Shown here piece after piece: positions 25,594-34,836 of a DNA stretch of 47,953 bases. The position numbers and the translations under genes were made by a program. Source of the DNA: CBFGTV01 sp965652145 (GTDB lineage: Bacteria; Bacillota; Clostridia; Peptostreptococcales; Natronincolaceae); contig CBFGTV010000023.1 of NCBI GenBank assembly GCA_965652145.1, positions 1 through 47,953 on the forward strand, in the 5' to 3' direction. Under the pieces are notes generated by a model. That model saw only the letters and a list, made by a program, of their open reading frames with translations, made no database searches and was not told the DNA's origin. Within the stretch, counting starts at the first letter, position 1. Every line of letters begins with the position of its first letter.

Positions 25594-28209
25594 ATGGGTT
25601 CTTATGTCCTTGGTTTTCAGGAGATTGACAAAACTAAAGCCATGGTTGTTGGTGGTAAAGGTGCGAATCTGGGGGAACTTACTAAGATTAAAGGAATACT
25701 TGTACCAGAGGGCTTTTGCATTTCTACGGAGGCCTATAAAAGAATCATTGGGGAAGCATCGGCTATTAACGAATTACTTGACCAGTTATCACGATTAAAG
25801 GTGGAAGATCGGAATAAAATCTCTCAGATTTGTGGTGAAATTCGTGAGTGCATTGAAGGGGTTGCCATTCCAGAAGATATCAATGAGGAGATCAATCACT
25901 ACCTCTTAAGACTTGGGGAAAAAGATGCCTATGCAATACGATCCAGCGCAACTGCGGAGGATTTACCGACGGCCTCCTTTGCAGGCCAGCAGGATACGTA
26001 TTTGAACATTATTGGAAAGACGGCAATCTTAAAGCACATCAGTAAGTGCTGGGCATCGCTGTTTACCGAGCGGGCAGTAACATACCGTATTCAAAAGGGC
26101 TTTGACCACCGTAAGGTTTACCTGTCTGTGGTCGTTCAGAAGATGGTCTTCCCCCAGGCGGCAGGGGTTTTGTTTACTGCCGATCCCGTTACTTCTAATA
26201 GAAAGGTTTTATCCATTGATGCCAGCTTCGGTCTTGGTGAGGCCCTGGTCTCCGGCCTGGTGAATGCCGATACCTACAAAGTACGTGATGGTAAGATGAT
26301 TGATAAGAAGATATCTACCAAGAAGCTGGCTATTTATGCTTTAAAAGCTGGCGGTACGAAAAAACAGGAAATAGCCCCTGAGGGTCAGAATAGGCAGGCA
26401 CTGACAGATGAGCAGGTTTTACAGCTGGAGTCCATAGGGAGAAGGATTGAAGAACATTTCAGTTGCCCCCAGGACATCGAATGGTGTTTGGTTGATAATG
26501 AGGTTTATATTGTCCAGAGTCGGCCAATAACAGCTTTATATCCCATTCCTGAAACCAATGACCACGAATACCACGTCTATATATCTGTGGGGCATCAACA
26601 AATGATGACTGCCCCTATGAAACCTTTAGGATTATCTTTATGGCAATTAACAGCAGCCGGACAAATGGTTAAGGCCGGTGGAAGGTTGTTTATTGATGTT
26701 GCCCATACGCTGGCTTCACCTGACAGCAGAGAGGTTTTATTAAATAATATGGAACAACACGATCCCCTTATTAAAGACGCACTCATGACCATTATAGAGC
26801 GGGGGGATTTCATAAAACTCTCATCGGCTGATCAAAAGGAAGAAATCACCGGTAAGAGCAATAAAGCCATGTCGTCTGCAGCGATTCAGGCGCTGGTAGG
26901 GAGCGACCCGTCAATTGTTTCTAATTTGATTAAGGGCAGCCAAGCATCCATCGAAGCATTAAAACAAAATATCCAAATGAGATCAGGCTCAGATTTATTG
27001 GATTATATCCTGGAGGATCTCCAGCAATTAAAGAAGCGGCTATTTGCCCCGGATTGTATGGGGGTGATTATGGCCATTGCCAATGCTTCATTATGGGTCA
27101 ATGAAAAAATGAGCAAGTGGTTAGGTGAAAAGAACGTAGTAGATATCCTTTCCCAATCGATACCGAACAATGTCACTTCAGAAATGGGGCTGGCCCTATT
27201 GGATGTGGCTGATGTAATTCGTCCTTATCCAGAAGTAATTGATTATTTAGAGCATGTTAAAGACGACCACTTTTTGGATGAACTGGTGAAGCTTAAAGGC
27301 GGAAGGGAAACCCAAGCAGCTATCTATGCTTATCTTAACCAATACGGAATGCGATGTAGCGGAGAGATCGATATTACTAAACCTCGCTGGAGTGAAAAAC
27401 CAAATACACTTATCCCAATAATTCTCAGTAATATCAAAACCTTTGGCCCTAATGCCAGCAAAGAGAAATTTGAGCAGGGACGACGGGAAGCTATACAAAA
27501 AGAACAAGAGCTATTGGAAGGATTAATGCGCTTACCTGATGGTGAATTAAAAGCCAAAGAAACAAAGGGAATGATCGACCTAATCCGGAATTTCAGCGGG
27601 TTCAGGGAATATCCAAAGTATGCGATAGTTAATCACTACTTCATTTATAAGCAGGCTTTATTAAAAGAAGCCGAACAGCTTCTACAGGCGGGGGTTATTC
27701 ATGAAAAAGAAGATATAGACTATCTTACTTTTGAAGAGCTTCATGAGGTCATACGGACAAATAAACTGGATTACCAGATCATCAGCAAACGAAAAGATGA
27801 GTACAAATTATATGAATTACTAACTCCACCCCGGGTGATCACTTCTGATGGTGAAATCATTGCAGGTGAGTACAAAGGAAAAAATCTCCCGGCTAAAGCG
27901 ATGCCAGGGCTGGCCGTTTCCTCCGGGGTGATAGAGGGACGTGCCCGTGTAATCTTAAACATGGAAGATGCTGATTTAGAGGAAGGGGATATACTGGTTA
28001 CTCCCTTTACTGACCCTAGCTGGACACCATTGTTTGTATCGATAAAGGGCCTGGTCACCGAGGTTGGTGGCTTGATGACCCATGGAGCAGTGATCGCCCG
28101 GGAATATGGTTTACCAGCGGTTGTAGGGGTGGAGAATGCTACCAAGCTCATAAAGGATGGGCAACGGATATGCGTGAATGGAACAGAAGGGTATGTAGAA
28201 ATCCTATAG
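25594..28209 (+). CDS. rph: Rifamycin (rifampin) phosphotransferase
   Basis: An 871-residue three-domain dikinase. The N-terminal ATP-binding domain shows VGGKGANLGELTKI, AYAIRSSATAEDLPTASFAG and DIEWCLVDNEVYIVQSRPIT. The rifamycin-binding middle follows from about residue 320, and the C-terminal swivelling domain carries catalytic His830 in GGLMTHGAVIAREYGLPAV. In this family the His passes the beta-phosphate of ATP to the C21 hydroxyl of rifampin, inactivating it. The PEP/pyruvate TIM barrel of PEP synthase is absent, and the sequence matches Listeria-type Rph closely from memory throughout. GGGAGGGG before ATG 25594 sets the start over the TTG at 25549. Single-gene unit with its own terminator. 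Confidence 0.9.
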   Translation: MGSYVLGFQEIDKTKAMVVGGKGANLGELTKIKGILVPEGFCISTEAYKRIIGEASAINELLDQLSRLKVEDRNKISQICGEIRECIEGVAIPEDINEEINHYLLRLGEKDAYAIRSSATAEDLPTASFAGQQDTYLNIIGKTAILKHISKCWASLFTERAVTYRIQKGFDHRKVYLSVVVQKMVFPQAAGVLFTADPVTSNRKVLSIDASFGLGEALVSGLVNADTYKVRDGKMIDKKISTKKLAIYALKAGGTKKQEIAPEGQNRQALTDEQVLQLESIGRRIEEHFSCPQDIEWCLVDNEVYIVQSRPITALYPIPETNDHEYHVYISVGHQQMMTAPMKPLGLSLWQLTAAGQMVKAGGRLFIDVAHTLASPDSREVLLNNMEQHDPLIKDALMTIIERGDFIKLSSADQKEEITGKSNKAMSSAAIQALVGSDPSIVSNLIKGSQASIEALKQNIQMRSGSDLLDYILEDLQQLKKRLFAPDCMGVIMAIANASLWVNEKMSKWLGEKNVVDILSQSIPNNVTSEMGLALLDVADVIRPYPEVIDYLEHVKDDHFLDELVKLKGGRETQAAIYAYLNQYGMRCSGEIDITKPRWSEKPNTLIPIILSNIKTFGPNASKEKFEQGRREAIQKEQELLEGLMRLPDGELKAKETKGMIDLIRNFSGFREYPKYAIVNHYFIYKQALLKEAEQLLQAGVIHEKEDIDYLTFEELHEVIRTNKLDYQIISKRKDEYKLYELLTPPRVITSDGEIIAGEYKGKNLPAKAMPGLAVSSGVIEGRARVILNMEDADLEEGDILVTPFTDPSWTPLFVSIKGLVTEVGGLMTHGAVIAREYGLPAVVGVENATKLIKDGQRICVNGTEGYVEIL

Positions 28210-28323
28210 CGGGGCAACCTCCACATCATCCTCTTCTGCCCCAGACAGCAGAATTCCGTTGTCGAATATACTTTGTCTGAAAACTATAGAATTAATTTGA
28301 ATATAGAGATATATTATTTATGT

Positions 28324-28351
28324 TCCCTTAGCTTGACACTAAGGGAGCTTT
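28324..28351 (+). terminator. Rho-independent terminator
   Basis: TCCCTTAG and CTAAGGGA form the stem around CTTGACA's core, followed by GCTTTTCC. Ends rph. The rest of 28210-28526 holds a TATAAT box (28447-28452) likely serving the AraC-type gene. Confidence 0.7.
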
Positions 28352-28526
28352 TCCTTTATTAACTATTTTTCTGTTACAAAATTGGTGCAATCGCTTCCTT
28401 ATCCATTTAGAGGAAACTCTTTCCACTTTTATTTTGACATCTATGCTATAATTATAGTTGAAAAATTAAGACGATTTAGAAACGAAGGATTATAAGTGGT
28501 TAGTTCCTAAATACAAGGAGGATAGC

Positions 28527-29540
28527 ATGAATTTTATAGAATTAGATCAATATCTAAGAACGTTAAATAAATTTGAAGATAAAATCCTTAATATAAAAAA
28601 GCAAAATTTTGATATAGAGGAACAAAATAAGAGAATAAAAGCATTCTATGCAAATAATTTAAAAGACAGCCAATGGACAATAGAAAGTAATAAGCTGATG
28701 AAGGAAAATGAAATCATTGGTATTCACAAGCACGATAGATTTATAAAATTTGATGAACATAGACATGATTATTTAGAGATGATCTATGTTTACTCAGGGT
28801 TAATTAAGCAAAAAATTGCTCAGAATGATATTGAAATTAAGGAAGGAGAAATATTGATTCTTGATTTGAATGTATCCCATTCAATAGAACCAGCCATGGA
28901 AAAGGACATAGGAGTTAATATATTGATGAAAAAGGAGTTCTTTGATTGGATCGTCATGAGTCAGCTTGCTGATAACGATATTATTTCTGATTTTCTAGTA
29001 AAAACATTGTACGATAAAAAAATATATAGGCGTTATTTACATTTTCGTTCAAGTGATAATGAAAAGATACAAAATATAATGAAGAGTTTATTATGTGAAT
29101 TTTTTGATCCATCATTTTGTACAGAAACAGTAATTCGATCATATATGATGCTTCTATTTACAGAGCTATTAAGGTTACATAAAGCAAATATGAGTGAAAT
29201 ATCAAATCATAAATTTAATATGATAATAGAATCGGAAATAACCAGATATTTGAGAAAAGAATATAGGAATGTTTCCATAAAAAAATTAGCAGAACACTTT
29301 AATTTTAATCCTGATTATCTAGGAAAAATAATTAAACAGACGACGGGAAAGACATTTATAGAGCTGTTACAAGAGATTAGAATTAATCAATCCTGTATAC
29401 TTCTTAAAAACTCAAATCTTTCTATTAACGATATTATTCAAGAGGTTGGATATTCAAATAAAAGCTACTTCTATAAGATATTTAAAAAATGCTTTGGATT
29501 GACACCTGACGAGTATAGGAACAAAAACAATAGAGCCTGA
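28527..29540 (+). CDS. AraC-family regulator of rhamnose use
   Basis: A 337-residue regulator. An N-terminal coiled segment of about 50 residues precedes a cupin domain (KFDEHRHDYLEMIYVYSG, 'EGEILILDLNVSHSIEP'). A C-terminal pair of AraC helix-turn-helix motifs spans about residues 235-335 ('VSIKKLAEHFNFNPDYLGKIIKQTTGKTF' and 'SINDIIQEVGYSNKSYFYKIFKKCFGLTPDEYR'). AraC proteins of this build activate sugar genes when the sugar binds the cupin. It lies just upstream of and in line with the rhamnose operon, like rhaR/rhaS elsewhere, but has its own terminator. ACAAGGAGGATAGC precedes the ATG. Confidence 0.85.
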   Translation: MNFIELDQYLRTLNKFEDKILNIKKQNFDIEEQNKRIKAFYANNLKDSQWTIESNKLMKENEIIGIHKHDRFIKFDEHRHDYLEMIYVYSGLIKQKIAQNDIEIKEGEILILDLNVSHSIEPAMEKDIGVNILMKKEFFDWIVMSQLADNDIISDFLVKTLYDKKIYRRYLHFRSSDNEKIQNIMKSLLCEFFDPSFCTETVIRSYMMLLFTELLRLHKANMSEISNHKFNMIIESEITRYLRKEYRNVSIKKLAEHFNFNPDYLGKIIKQTTGKTFIELLQEIRINQSCILLKNSNLSINDIIQEVGYSNKSYFYKIFKKCFGLTPDEYRNKNNRA

Positions 29541-29544
29541 ATTT

Positions 29545-29570
29545 TCATCCATAATATGGATGATTTTTTT
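29545..29570 (+). terminator. Rho-independent terminator
   Basis: TCATCCAT and ATGGATGA pair around AAT, followed by a run of T. Separates the regulator from the rhamnose operon. Confidence 0.85.
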
Positions 29571-29608
29571 TACACTTTTTTGGTCAATAAAGAGACCCTT
29601 ATAGGTTA

Positions 29609-29637
29609 CTGATCCTGCACTTCATTTTATATATAAT
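29609..29637 (+). promoter_or_regulatory. Rhamnose operon promoter
   Basis: A TATAAT box at 29632-29637 lies about 40 bases before rhaB. The matching -35 position (CTGATC at 29609-29614) is poor, as is common for promoters that need an AraC-type activator. Confidence 0.5.
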
Positions 29638-29677
29638 CTTATTTAAAGATAATGAATTTTCTGAAAGGAATGTGCTT

Positions 29678-31123
29678 ATGAAAAATGTATGCATTGCTGT
29701 CGATATAGGAGCATCAAGTGGTAGGATCATTAAAGGTACACTGGCAGACAATAAACTAGCCATAGAAGAAATTCATCGATTTAAAAATCAAATGATCAAT
29801 TCAGATGGACATTTTCTTTGGGAATTAGATAAATTGATTGTGGAAATAAAGGAAGGCATTTCAAAGATTTCAGAGTTTCAAAGTATAGGTGTTGATACTT
29901 GGGGTGCTGACTATGTACTTTTAAATAAGGAAGGGAGCATTATTGCTCCTACCTATGCCTATAGGGATCATAGAACAGAAGGAGCAATGTACGAGCTTTG
30001 TGAAAAGGTTAGCAGCAGAAGAATTTACACAAAGACAGGAATACAATTTTTACAGTTCAATACACTTTTTCAATTATATGTTCATATGAAGAAAAACCCT
30101 GAGGATTTTAAAGAAGCAGAACACATCTTACTGATTCCAGATTATATTAACTATCGCCTAACAGGTAAAATCACGAATGAATTTACCAATGCAACCACGA
30201 CTCAAATTTACAATATTCATAATGATTCCTGGGATGATGAGCTATTAGAGCAAATAAAAATCAAAAAACACTTACTAAAAGCACCCATAAAGCCTGGCAC
30301 TAAAGTGGGGAAGTTAAAAAAGGAAGTATATACAACAGATAATAAAAATGAGGTAAAGGTTATTGCACCTGCAACCCATGATACAGGTTCAGCAGTAGCG
30401 GCCGTACCCGCTGAGGGTGAAGATTGGGCATATATTAGTTCAGGTACATGGTCTTTAATGGGAATAGAGAAGAATACAGCCCTATGCAGCGAAAAAGCAT
30501 TCAAGTATAACTTTACCAATGAAGGTGGCGTTAAAGGTACGATAAGGTTCTTAAAGAATATCATGGGACTGTGGTTAATACAGGAGGTAAAAAGACTATA
30601 TAAAGATCAATATGACTTCTCAGAACTGGTTACATTGGCTAAGAAATCACAGCCCTTCAAATCTTTAATTAATCCCAATGATTCAAGGTTTCTAAATCCT
30701 ATCAATATGATTCTAGAAATACAGGAGTTTTGCAGAGAAACAAATCAGCCAATTCCAAGTACTCCAGGTGAAATTGCAAGGTGTATATTTGAAAGCCTAG
30801 CATACCAGTATAGACAAATTTTATATGAACTTAAGGAAATTGCTGAAAAAGAAATCAATAGAATTCATATTGTTGGCGGTGGGGTACAAAATGAGTTCTT
30901 AAATCAACTTTGTGCTGATTTTACTAAATGTACAGTCTATGCAGGGCCCGTTGAGGCAACCGCCTTAGGTAATCTTATGATGCAGTTTATTGCGTTGGAT
31001 CAAATAGAATCTTTGCAAGAGGGAAGAAATATTATAAAAAATTCATTTGAAATAAAACAATACGCTCCAAACCATGCAGAAGACATTGAAAAGAATTGGG
31101 AAAGGTTTATTAAACTAATATAA
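29678..31123 (+). CDS. rhaB: Rhamnulokinase
   Basis: A 481-residue FGGY-family sugar kinase. The N-terminal phosphate loop is VDIGASSGRIIKG, with GVDTWGADYVLLN and YAYRDHRT following. The C-terminal half has ATHDTGSAVAAVPAEGEDWA, YISSGTWSLMG, and 'IHIVGGGVQNEFLNQLCAD...VYAGPVEATALGN'. These segments are those of rhamnulokinases (E. coli RhaB is of similar length). It phosphorylates L-rhamnulose to rhamnulose-1-phosphate in the cytoplasm. ATG 29678 lies 8 bases after AAAGGA; the GTG at 29672 is too close. It is the first gene of the operon; rhaA follows after 20 bases. Confidence 0.92.
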   Translation: MKNVCIAVDIGASSGRIIKGTLADNKLAIEEIHRFKNQMINSDGHFLWELDKLIVEIKEGISKISEFQSIGVDTWGADYVLLNKEGSIIAPTYAYRDHRTEGAMYELCEKVSSRRIYTKTGIQFLQFNTLFQLYVHMKKNPEDFKEAEHILLIPDYINYRLTGKITNEFTNATTTQIYNIHNDSWDDELLEQIKIKKHLLKAPIKPGTKVGKLKKEVYTTDNKNEVKVIAPATHDTGSAVAAVPAEGEDWAYISSGTWSLMGIEKNTALCSEKAFKYNFTNEGGVKGTIRFLKNIMGLWLIQEVKRLYKDQYDFSELVTLAKKSQPFKSLINPNDSRFLNPINMILEIQEFCRETNQPIPSTPGEIARCIFESLAYQYRQILYELKEIAEKEINRIHIVGGGVQNEFLNQLCADFTKCTVYAGPVEATALGNLMMQFIALDQIESLQEGRNIIKNSFEIKQYAPNHAEDIEKNWERFIKLI

Positions 31124-31143
31124 ATTTTAAGGGAGGAATAAGA

Positions 31144-32418
31144 ATGAGCAGAAATAATCAAGATAGAATTCTTAAGTCCTATGAAATGGCAAAGGAAATG
31201 TATGATGAATGGGGAATTGACACTGAAGAAGTGTTGGAAAAACTTAAAAAGATATCTATTTCAATCCATTGCTGGCAAGGTGATGATGTATCAGGATTTG
31301 AAAATCCTGGTACAGCATTAACCGGTGGAATACAGGTAACGGGTAACTACCCTGGAAAGGCTAGAACACCTGAAGAATTAAGAGCAGACATAGAGAAGGC
31401 CCTTTCGATGATACCCGGTAAACACAAAGTAAATCTTCATGCCATATATGCAGAAACAGGGGCCGAAAAGGTTGAAAGGAATAATCTAAAGCCAGAGCAT
31501 TTCAAAAACTGGGTTGAATGGGCAAAAAACATAGAGATAGGACTTGATTTTAATCCCACTTGTTTCTCACATCCATATAGTGACGAGGGATTCACACTAA
31601 GTCATCATGATGACAAAATAAGACAGTTTTGGATAGACCATTGTAAGGCATCTAGAAAAATAGGAGAATACTTCGGAAGAGAGCTTGGAACGCCATGTGT
31701 TACAAATATTTGGATACCAGATGGATATAAGGATATACCAGTGGATAGATTAGGGCCAAGGACAAGACTTAAGGAGGCTTTAGATGAAATCTTTGCAGAA
31801 GAAATTTCTCCAGAATACCACCTGGATGCTGTGGAAAGTAAAGTCTTTGGAATTGGTGCAGAAAGCTATACGGTAGGGTCACATGAATTTTATATGGGGT
31901 ATGCAGTAAAAAATAATAAACTTCTTTGCCTCGATGCCGGTCATTTCCATCCTACTGAGGTTGTCTCCAACAAAATATCTGCGGTGTTAAAATTTGTAGA
32001 TCAAATTCTTTTACATGTAAGTAGACCAGTAAGATGGGATAGTGACCATGTAGTAATTCTAGATGACGAACTGGAAGCAATAGCTCAGGAAATAGTAAGA
32101 GGAAACTTCATGGAAAAGACCCACATTGGTTTAGATTTCTTTGATGCAACCATCAATAGGGTTGCCGCTTGGGTAATCGGAACAAGGAATATGATAAAGG
32201 CCTTGCTTAAGGCAATGCTTGAACCCACAGAAAGGCTAAAGCAATATGAGCTAGATAAAGATTATACAGCAAGACTTGCATTATTGGAAGAGTTCAAGGC
32301 GTATCCCTGGTCAGCAGTTTGGGATTACTACTGCATGAAGGAAAACGTTCCTGTTGGTGAAGCTTGGTTAAGTGAAGTGAAAAAATATGAAGAAGCGGTT
32401 TTATTAAAGAGGAAGTAG
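31144..32418 (+). CDS. rhaA: L-rhamnose isomerase
   Basis: A 424-residue TIM-barrel isomerase. 'SIHCWQGDDVSGFEN', 'TGGIQVTGNYPGKARTPEELR', 'KVNLHAIYAET', 'LDFNPTCFSHP', 'TNIWIPDGYKD' and 'LCLDAGHFHPTEVVSNKISA' are signature segments of RhaA, and they include the metal-binding Glu, His and Asp residues. It converts L-rhamnose to L-rhamnulose using Mn2+/Co2+-type metals. Length is near that of E. coli RhaA (about 419). It is preceded by GGGAGGAATAAG and followed after 10 bases by rhaD. Confidence 0.95.
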   Translation: MSRNNQDRILKSYEMAKEMYDEWGIDTEEVLEKLKKISISIHCWQGDDVSGFENPGTALTGGIQVTGNYPGKARTPEELRADIEKALSMIPGKHKVNLHAIYAETGAEKVERNNLKPEHFKNWVEWAKNIEIGLDFNPTCFSHPYSDEGFTLSHHDDKIRQFWIDHCKASRKIGEYFGRELGTPCVTNIWIPDGYKDIPVDRLGPRTRLKEALDEIFAEEISPEYHLDAVESKVFGIGAESYTVGSHEFYMGYAVKNNKLLCLDAGHFHPTEVVSNKISAVLKFVDQILLHVSRPVRWDSDHVVILDDELEAIAQEIVRGNFMEKTHIGLDFFDATINRVAAWVIGTRNMIKALLKAMLEPTERLKQYELDKDYTARLALLEEFKAYPWSAVWDYYCMKENVPVGEAWLSEVKKYEEAVLLKRK

Positions 32419-32428
32419 GAGGAGAAGG

Positions 32429-33247
32429 ATGAAAAAAGAGGTTTTGCAATCAAATTTTATTTTAGAAATGGTTAAAGTCATCTATGATATGTGGTTAAAG
32501 GGGTGGGATGAAAGAAACGGTGGAAATGTAAGTGTAAGATTAAAAAAGGAAGATATAGAAAAATATCTGGAGCCAAAGGACGAGGAAGTAGAAGAAGAAC
32601 AATTACTAATAGAAGTACCGGAATTAGCAGGAGAATATTTTTTAATTACGGGTTCAGGAAAGTATTTTAGAAATGTAATTTTAGACCCAAAAGAGAACCT
32701 GGGTGTCATAAAAATAAATGAAAAGGGTGATGCTTATAAGCTCCTATGGGGGTATTCCAAGGGAGGGCGCCCAACAAGTGAATTCCCGGCCCATTTGCTA
32801 AGTCACGCTGAAAGGGTAAAACTAACAAAAGGAAAGGATAGAGTAATAATCCACACCCATGCAACAAATCTAATCGCATTAACATACGTTTTAGAACTTG
32901 ATGAAGCTAAGTTTACAAAAGCATTATGGCAGATGAGTACAGAGTGCCTGGTGGTATTCCCCGATGGAGTTGGACTACTGCCATGGATGGTTCCGGGTTC
33001 TGAGGAAATTGGAATTGCCACATCCCATAAAATGAGAAAGCACTCCATGGTTATTTGGCCATACCATGGTATCTTCGGAGCCGGGCCAGATCTTGACTAC
33101 ACCTTTGGCTTGATAGATACAGCAGAGAAATCAGCAGAGATTTTAGTGAAGGTACTTTCCATGGGTGGACCAAAACAAAAAATATCCGACTATGAACTTA
33201 AACAATTAGCACAGGCATTCGATGTAAAAATTATGGATATTCTGTAA
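32429..33247 (+). CDS. rhaD: Rhamnulose-1-phosphate aldolase
   Basis: A 272-residue class II aldolase. Residues equivalent to those of E. coli RhaD are in place with a one-residue offset: Glu118 in TSEFPAHLLSH, His142 and His144 in IIHTHATN, and His213 in WPYHGIFGAG. It cleaves rhamnulose-1-phosphate into dihydroxyacetone phosphate and L-lactaldehyde. AGGAGGAGAAGG precedes the ATG. The gap of 65 bases to the transporter contains a TATAAT box (33293-33298) that could add a second promoter. Confidence 0.94.
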   Translation: MKKEVLQSNFILEMVKVIYDMWLKGWDERNGGNVSVRLKKEDIEKYLEPKDEEVEEEQLLIEVPELAGEYFLITGSGKYFRNVILDPKENLGVIKINEKGDAYKLLWGYSKGGRPTSEFPAHLLSHAERVKLTKGKDRVIIHTHATNLIALTYVLELDEAKFTKALWQMSTECLVVFPDGVGLLPWMVPGSEEIGIATSHKMRKHSMVIWPYHGIFGAGPDLDYTFGLIDTAEKSAEILVKVLSMGGPKQKISDYELKQLAQAFDVKIMDIL

Positions 33248-33312
33248 TTTACTCTTTGTATACAATGCTGCAAATTAAGGTAATGCCTGCTATATAATAT
33301 GGAGGTGAGAAT

Positions 33313-34836
33313 ATGCAAGATAACGTTTTCGTAAAGTTATCTAATGTCAGTAAAACATTTCCTGGAGTTAAAGCTTTAGATAACGTTTCTTTGGAATTGA
33401 GGAAGGGCGAAGTACATGCTTTAGTTGGAGAAAATGGAGCCGGTAAATCTACACTTATAAAAGTTTTAGCAGGTGTTCATTTTCCTGATGAAGGGGCTAA
33501 CATGATTATTGATGGTGAAAAAACCGCTATAAAGAATCCGATGGATGCTATGGAAAAGGGAATATCGGTTATTTATCAGGATATAAGCTTATTTCCTAAT
33601 TTAAGTGTTGCAGAGAATATTGCCATAGGGAACAAAAGAATTTGGGGAAAAAGGCTTAAATGGAATGAAATAAAGGAGGTTGCAAAAAAAGCAATTGAAA
33701 AGGTTGGGGCCAAGATAGATACAAATAAAAGACTTGGTGACCTTAGTATAGCCTCGCAGCAGATTGTTGCCATTGCTAGAGCAATTACCTTTAATGCCAA
33801 ACTGGTTATAATGGATGAACCTACTTCAAGTCTTTCAAAGACTGAAATACTTCAGCTTTACAAGATAATCGAAAACATGAAAAAAGAAGGAATTGCAGTA
33901 TTATTTATCAGTCATAAATTTGATGAGATCTATACCGTAGCAGATCGGGTCACAGTTTTCAGAGATGGAAAGTATGTAGATTCAAAGCCTATTTCAGAAA
34001 TAAGTGAGCCAAAACTTATCAAACTTATGGTAGGCAGAGATGTCCAATACCTATCCCTTAAGGGAGATAAAATTGAAGATGAAGAAATTTTTAAGGTCAA
34101 GGGCTTAACTAAGAAGGGCAATTTTAAAGACATCACCTTCAATCTTAAAAAGGGAGAAATATTGGGAATTACAGGTTTAGTTGGTTCGGGAAGGTCAGAG
34201 CTTGCGAAGGCAATATTCGGTATTTACAGCGTAGATAGCGGCACGATGGAGCTTAAGGGTAAAAGGCTTGAAATAAAGGATTCTAAAGATGCCCTTGAAG
34301 AAGGGATCGGTTATGTTCCAGAAAATAGACACCTTGAAGGCCTTGTTCTTGAGGAACCAATATACAAGAATATGACCTTGGCAGTAATGGACAGGCTTAC
34401 CAATAAAAAAGGAATGTTGAAAAATGAAGAAATTATTAATATTACGAAGGAACAGATCAAGTCTTTGGATGTAAGACCAGCTGACGAAACTATGAAAGTA
34501 GGTCAACTTAGTGGTGGTAATCAGCAAAAAGTAGTTTTGGGGAAATGGATAGTCTCTAATCCCAAATTATTGATAGTCGATGAACCCACCAATGGAGTTG
34601 ACATAGGAGCAAAGATTGAGATTCACAAGGTCCTGAGAAATCTTACAAATCAAGGAATTGGAGTGATTGTTATTTCATCGGAGCTTCCGGAAGTCCTTGC
34701 CCTATCTGACAGAATTATGGTAATGCGAAGAGGTGTTGTTGGAGGATTTGTGGATAATAATAATATTTCTCAAGAGGACATTATGAGTATTGCTTTAGGT
34801 ACTGAATCAAATGGAGAGAAGGGAGATAAAAAGTGA
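33313..34836 (+). CDS. Sugar ABC transporter, double ATPase subunit
   Basis: A 507-residue protein with two fused ATPase halves, as in RbsA/MglA/XylG. The first has Walker A GENGAGKST (39-47) and Walker B LVIMDEPTSSLS. The second has the degenerate loop GLVGSGRSE, signature QLSGGNQQK and Walker B LLIVDEPTNGVD. Only the first site looks fully catalytic from its Walker A, as usual for the family. By context it powers rhamnose uptake, like the rhizobial Rha ABC importer. GGAGGTGAG precedes the ATG. The next permease starts in its stop codon (GTGA). Confidence 0.9.
   Translation: MQDNVFVKLSNVSKTFPGVKALDNVSLELRKGEVHALVGENGAGKSTLIKVLAGVHFPDEGANMIIDGEKTAIKNPMDAMEKGISVIYQDISLFPNLSVAENIAIGNKRIWGKRLKWNEIKEVAKKAIEKVGAKIDTNKRLGDLSIASQQIVAIARAITFNAKLVIMDEPTSSLSKTEILQLYKIIENMKKEGIAVLFISHKFDEIYTVADRVTVFRDGKYVDSKPISEISEPKLIKLMVGRDVQYLSLKGDKIEDEEIFKVKGLTKKGNFKDITFNLKKGEILGITGLVGSGRSELAKAIFGIYSVDSGTMELKGKRLEIKDSKDALEEGIGYVPENRHLEGLVLEEPIYKNMTLAVMDRLTNKKGMLKNEEIINITKEQIKSLDVRPADETMKVGQLSGGNQQKVVLGKWIVSNPKLLIVDEPTNGVDIGAKIEIHKVLRNLTNQGIGVIVISSELPEVLALSDRIMVMRRGVVGGFVDNNNISQEDIMSIALGTESNGEKGDKK

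Noticed and set aside
25594..28209. PEP synthase or pyruvate phosphate dikinase as the identity
   Set aside because: Length and domain order differ: the His domain is at the C-terminus and no PEP/pyruvate barrel follows.
27771..28229. 152-codon minus-strand frame inside rph
   Set aside because: Antisense of the conserved His domain. The same shadow appears opposite the second Rph-like gene (42745-43086), so it mirrors the real coding constraint.
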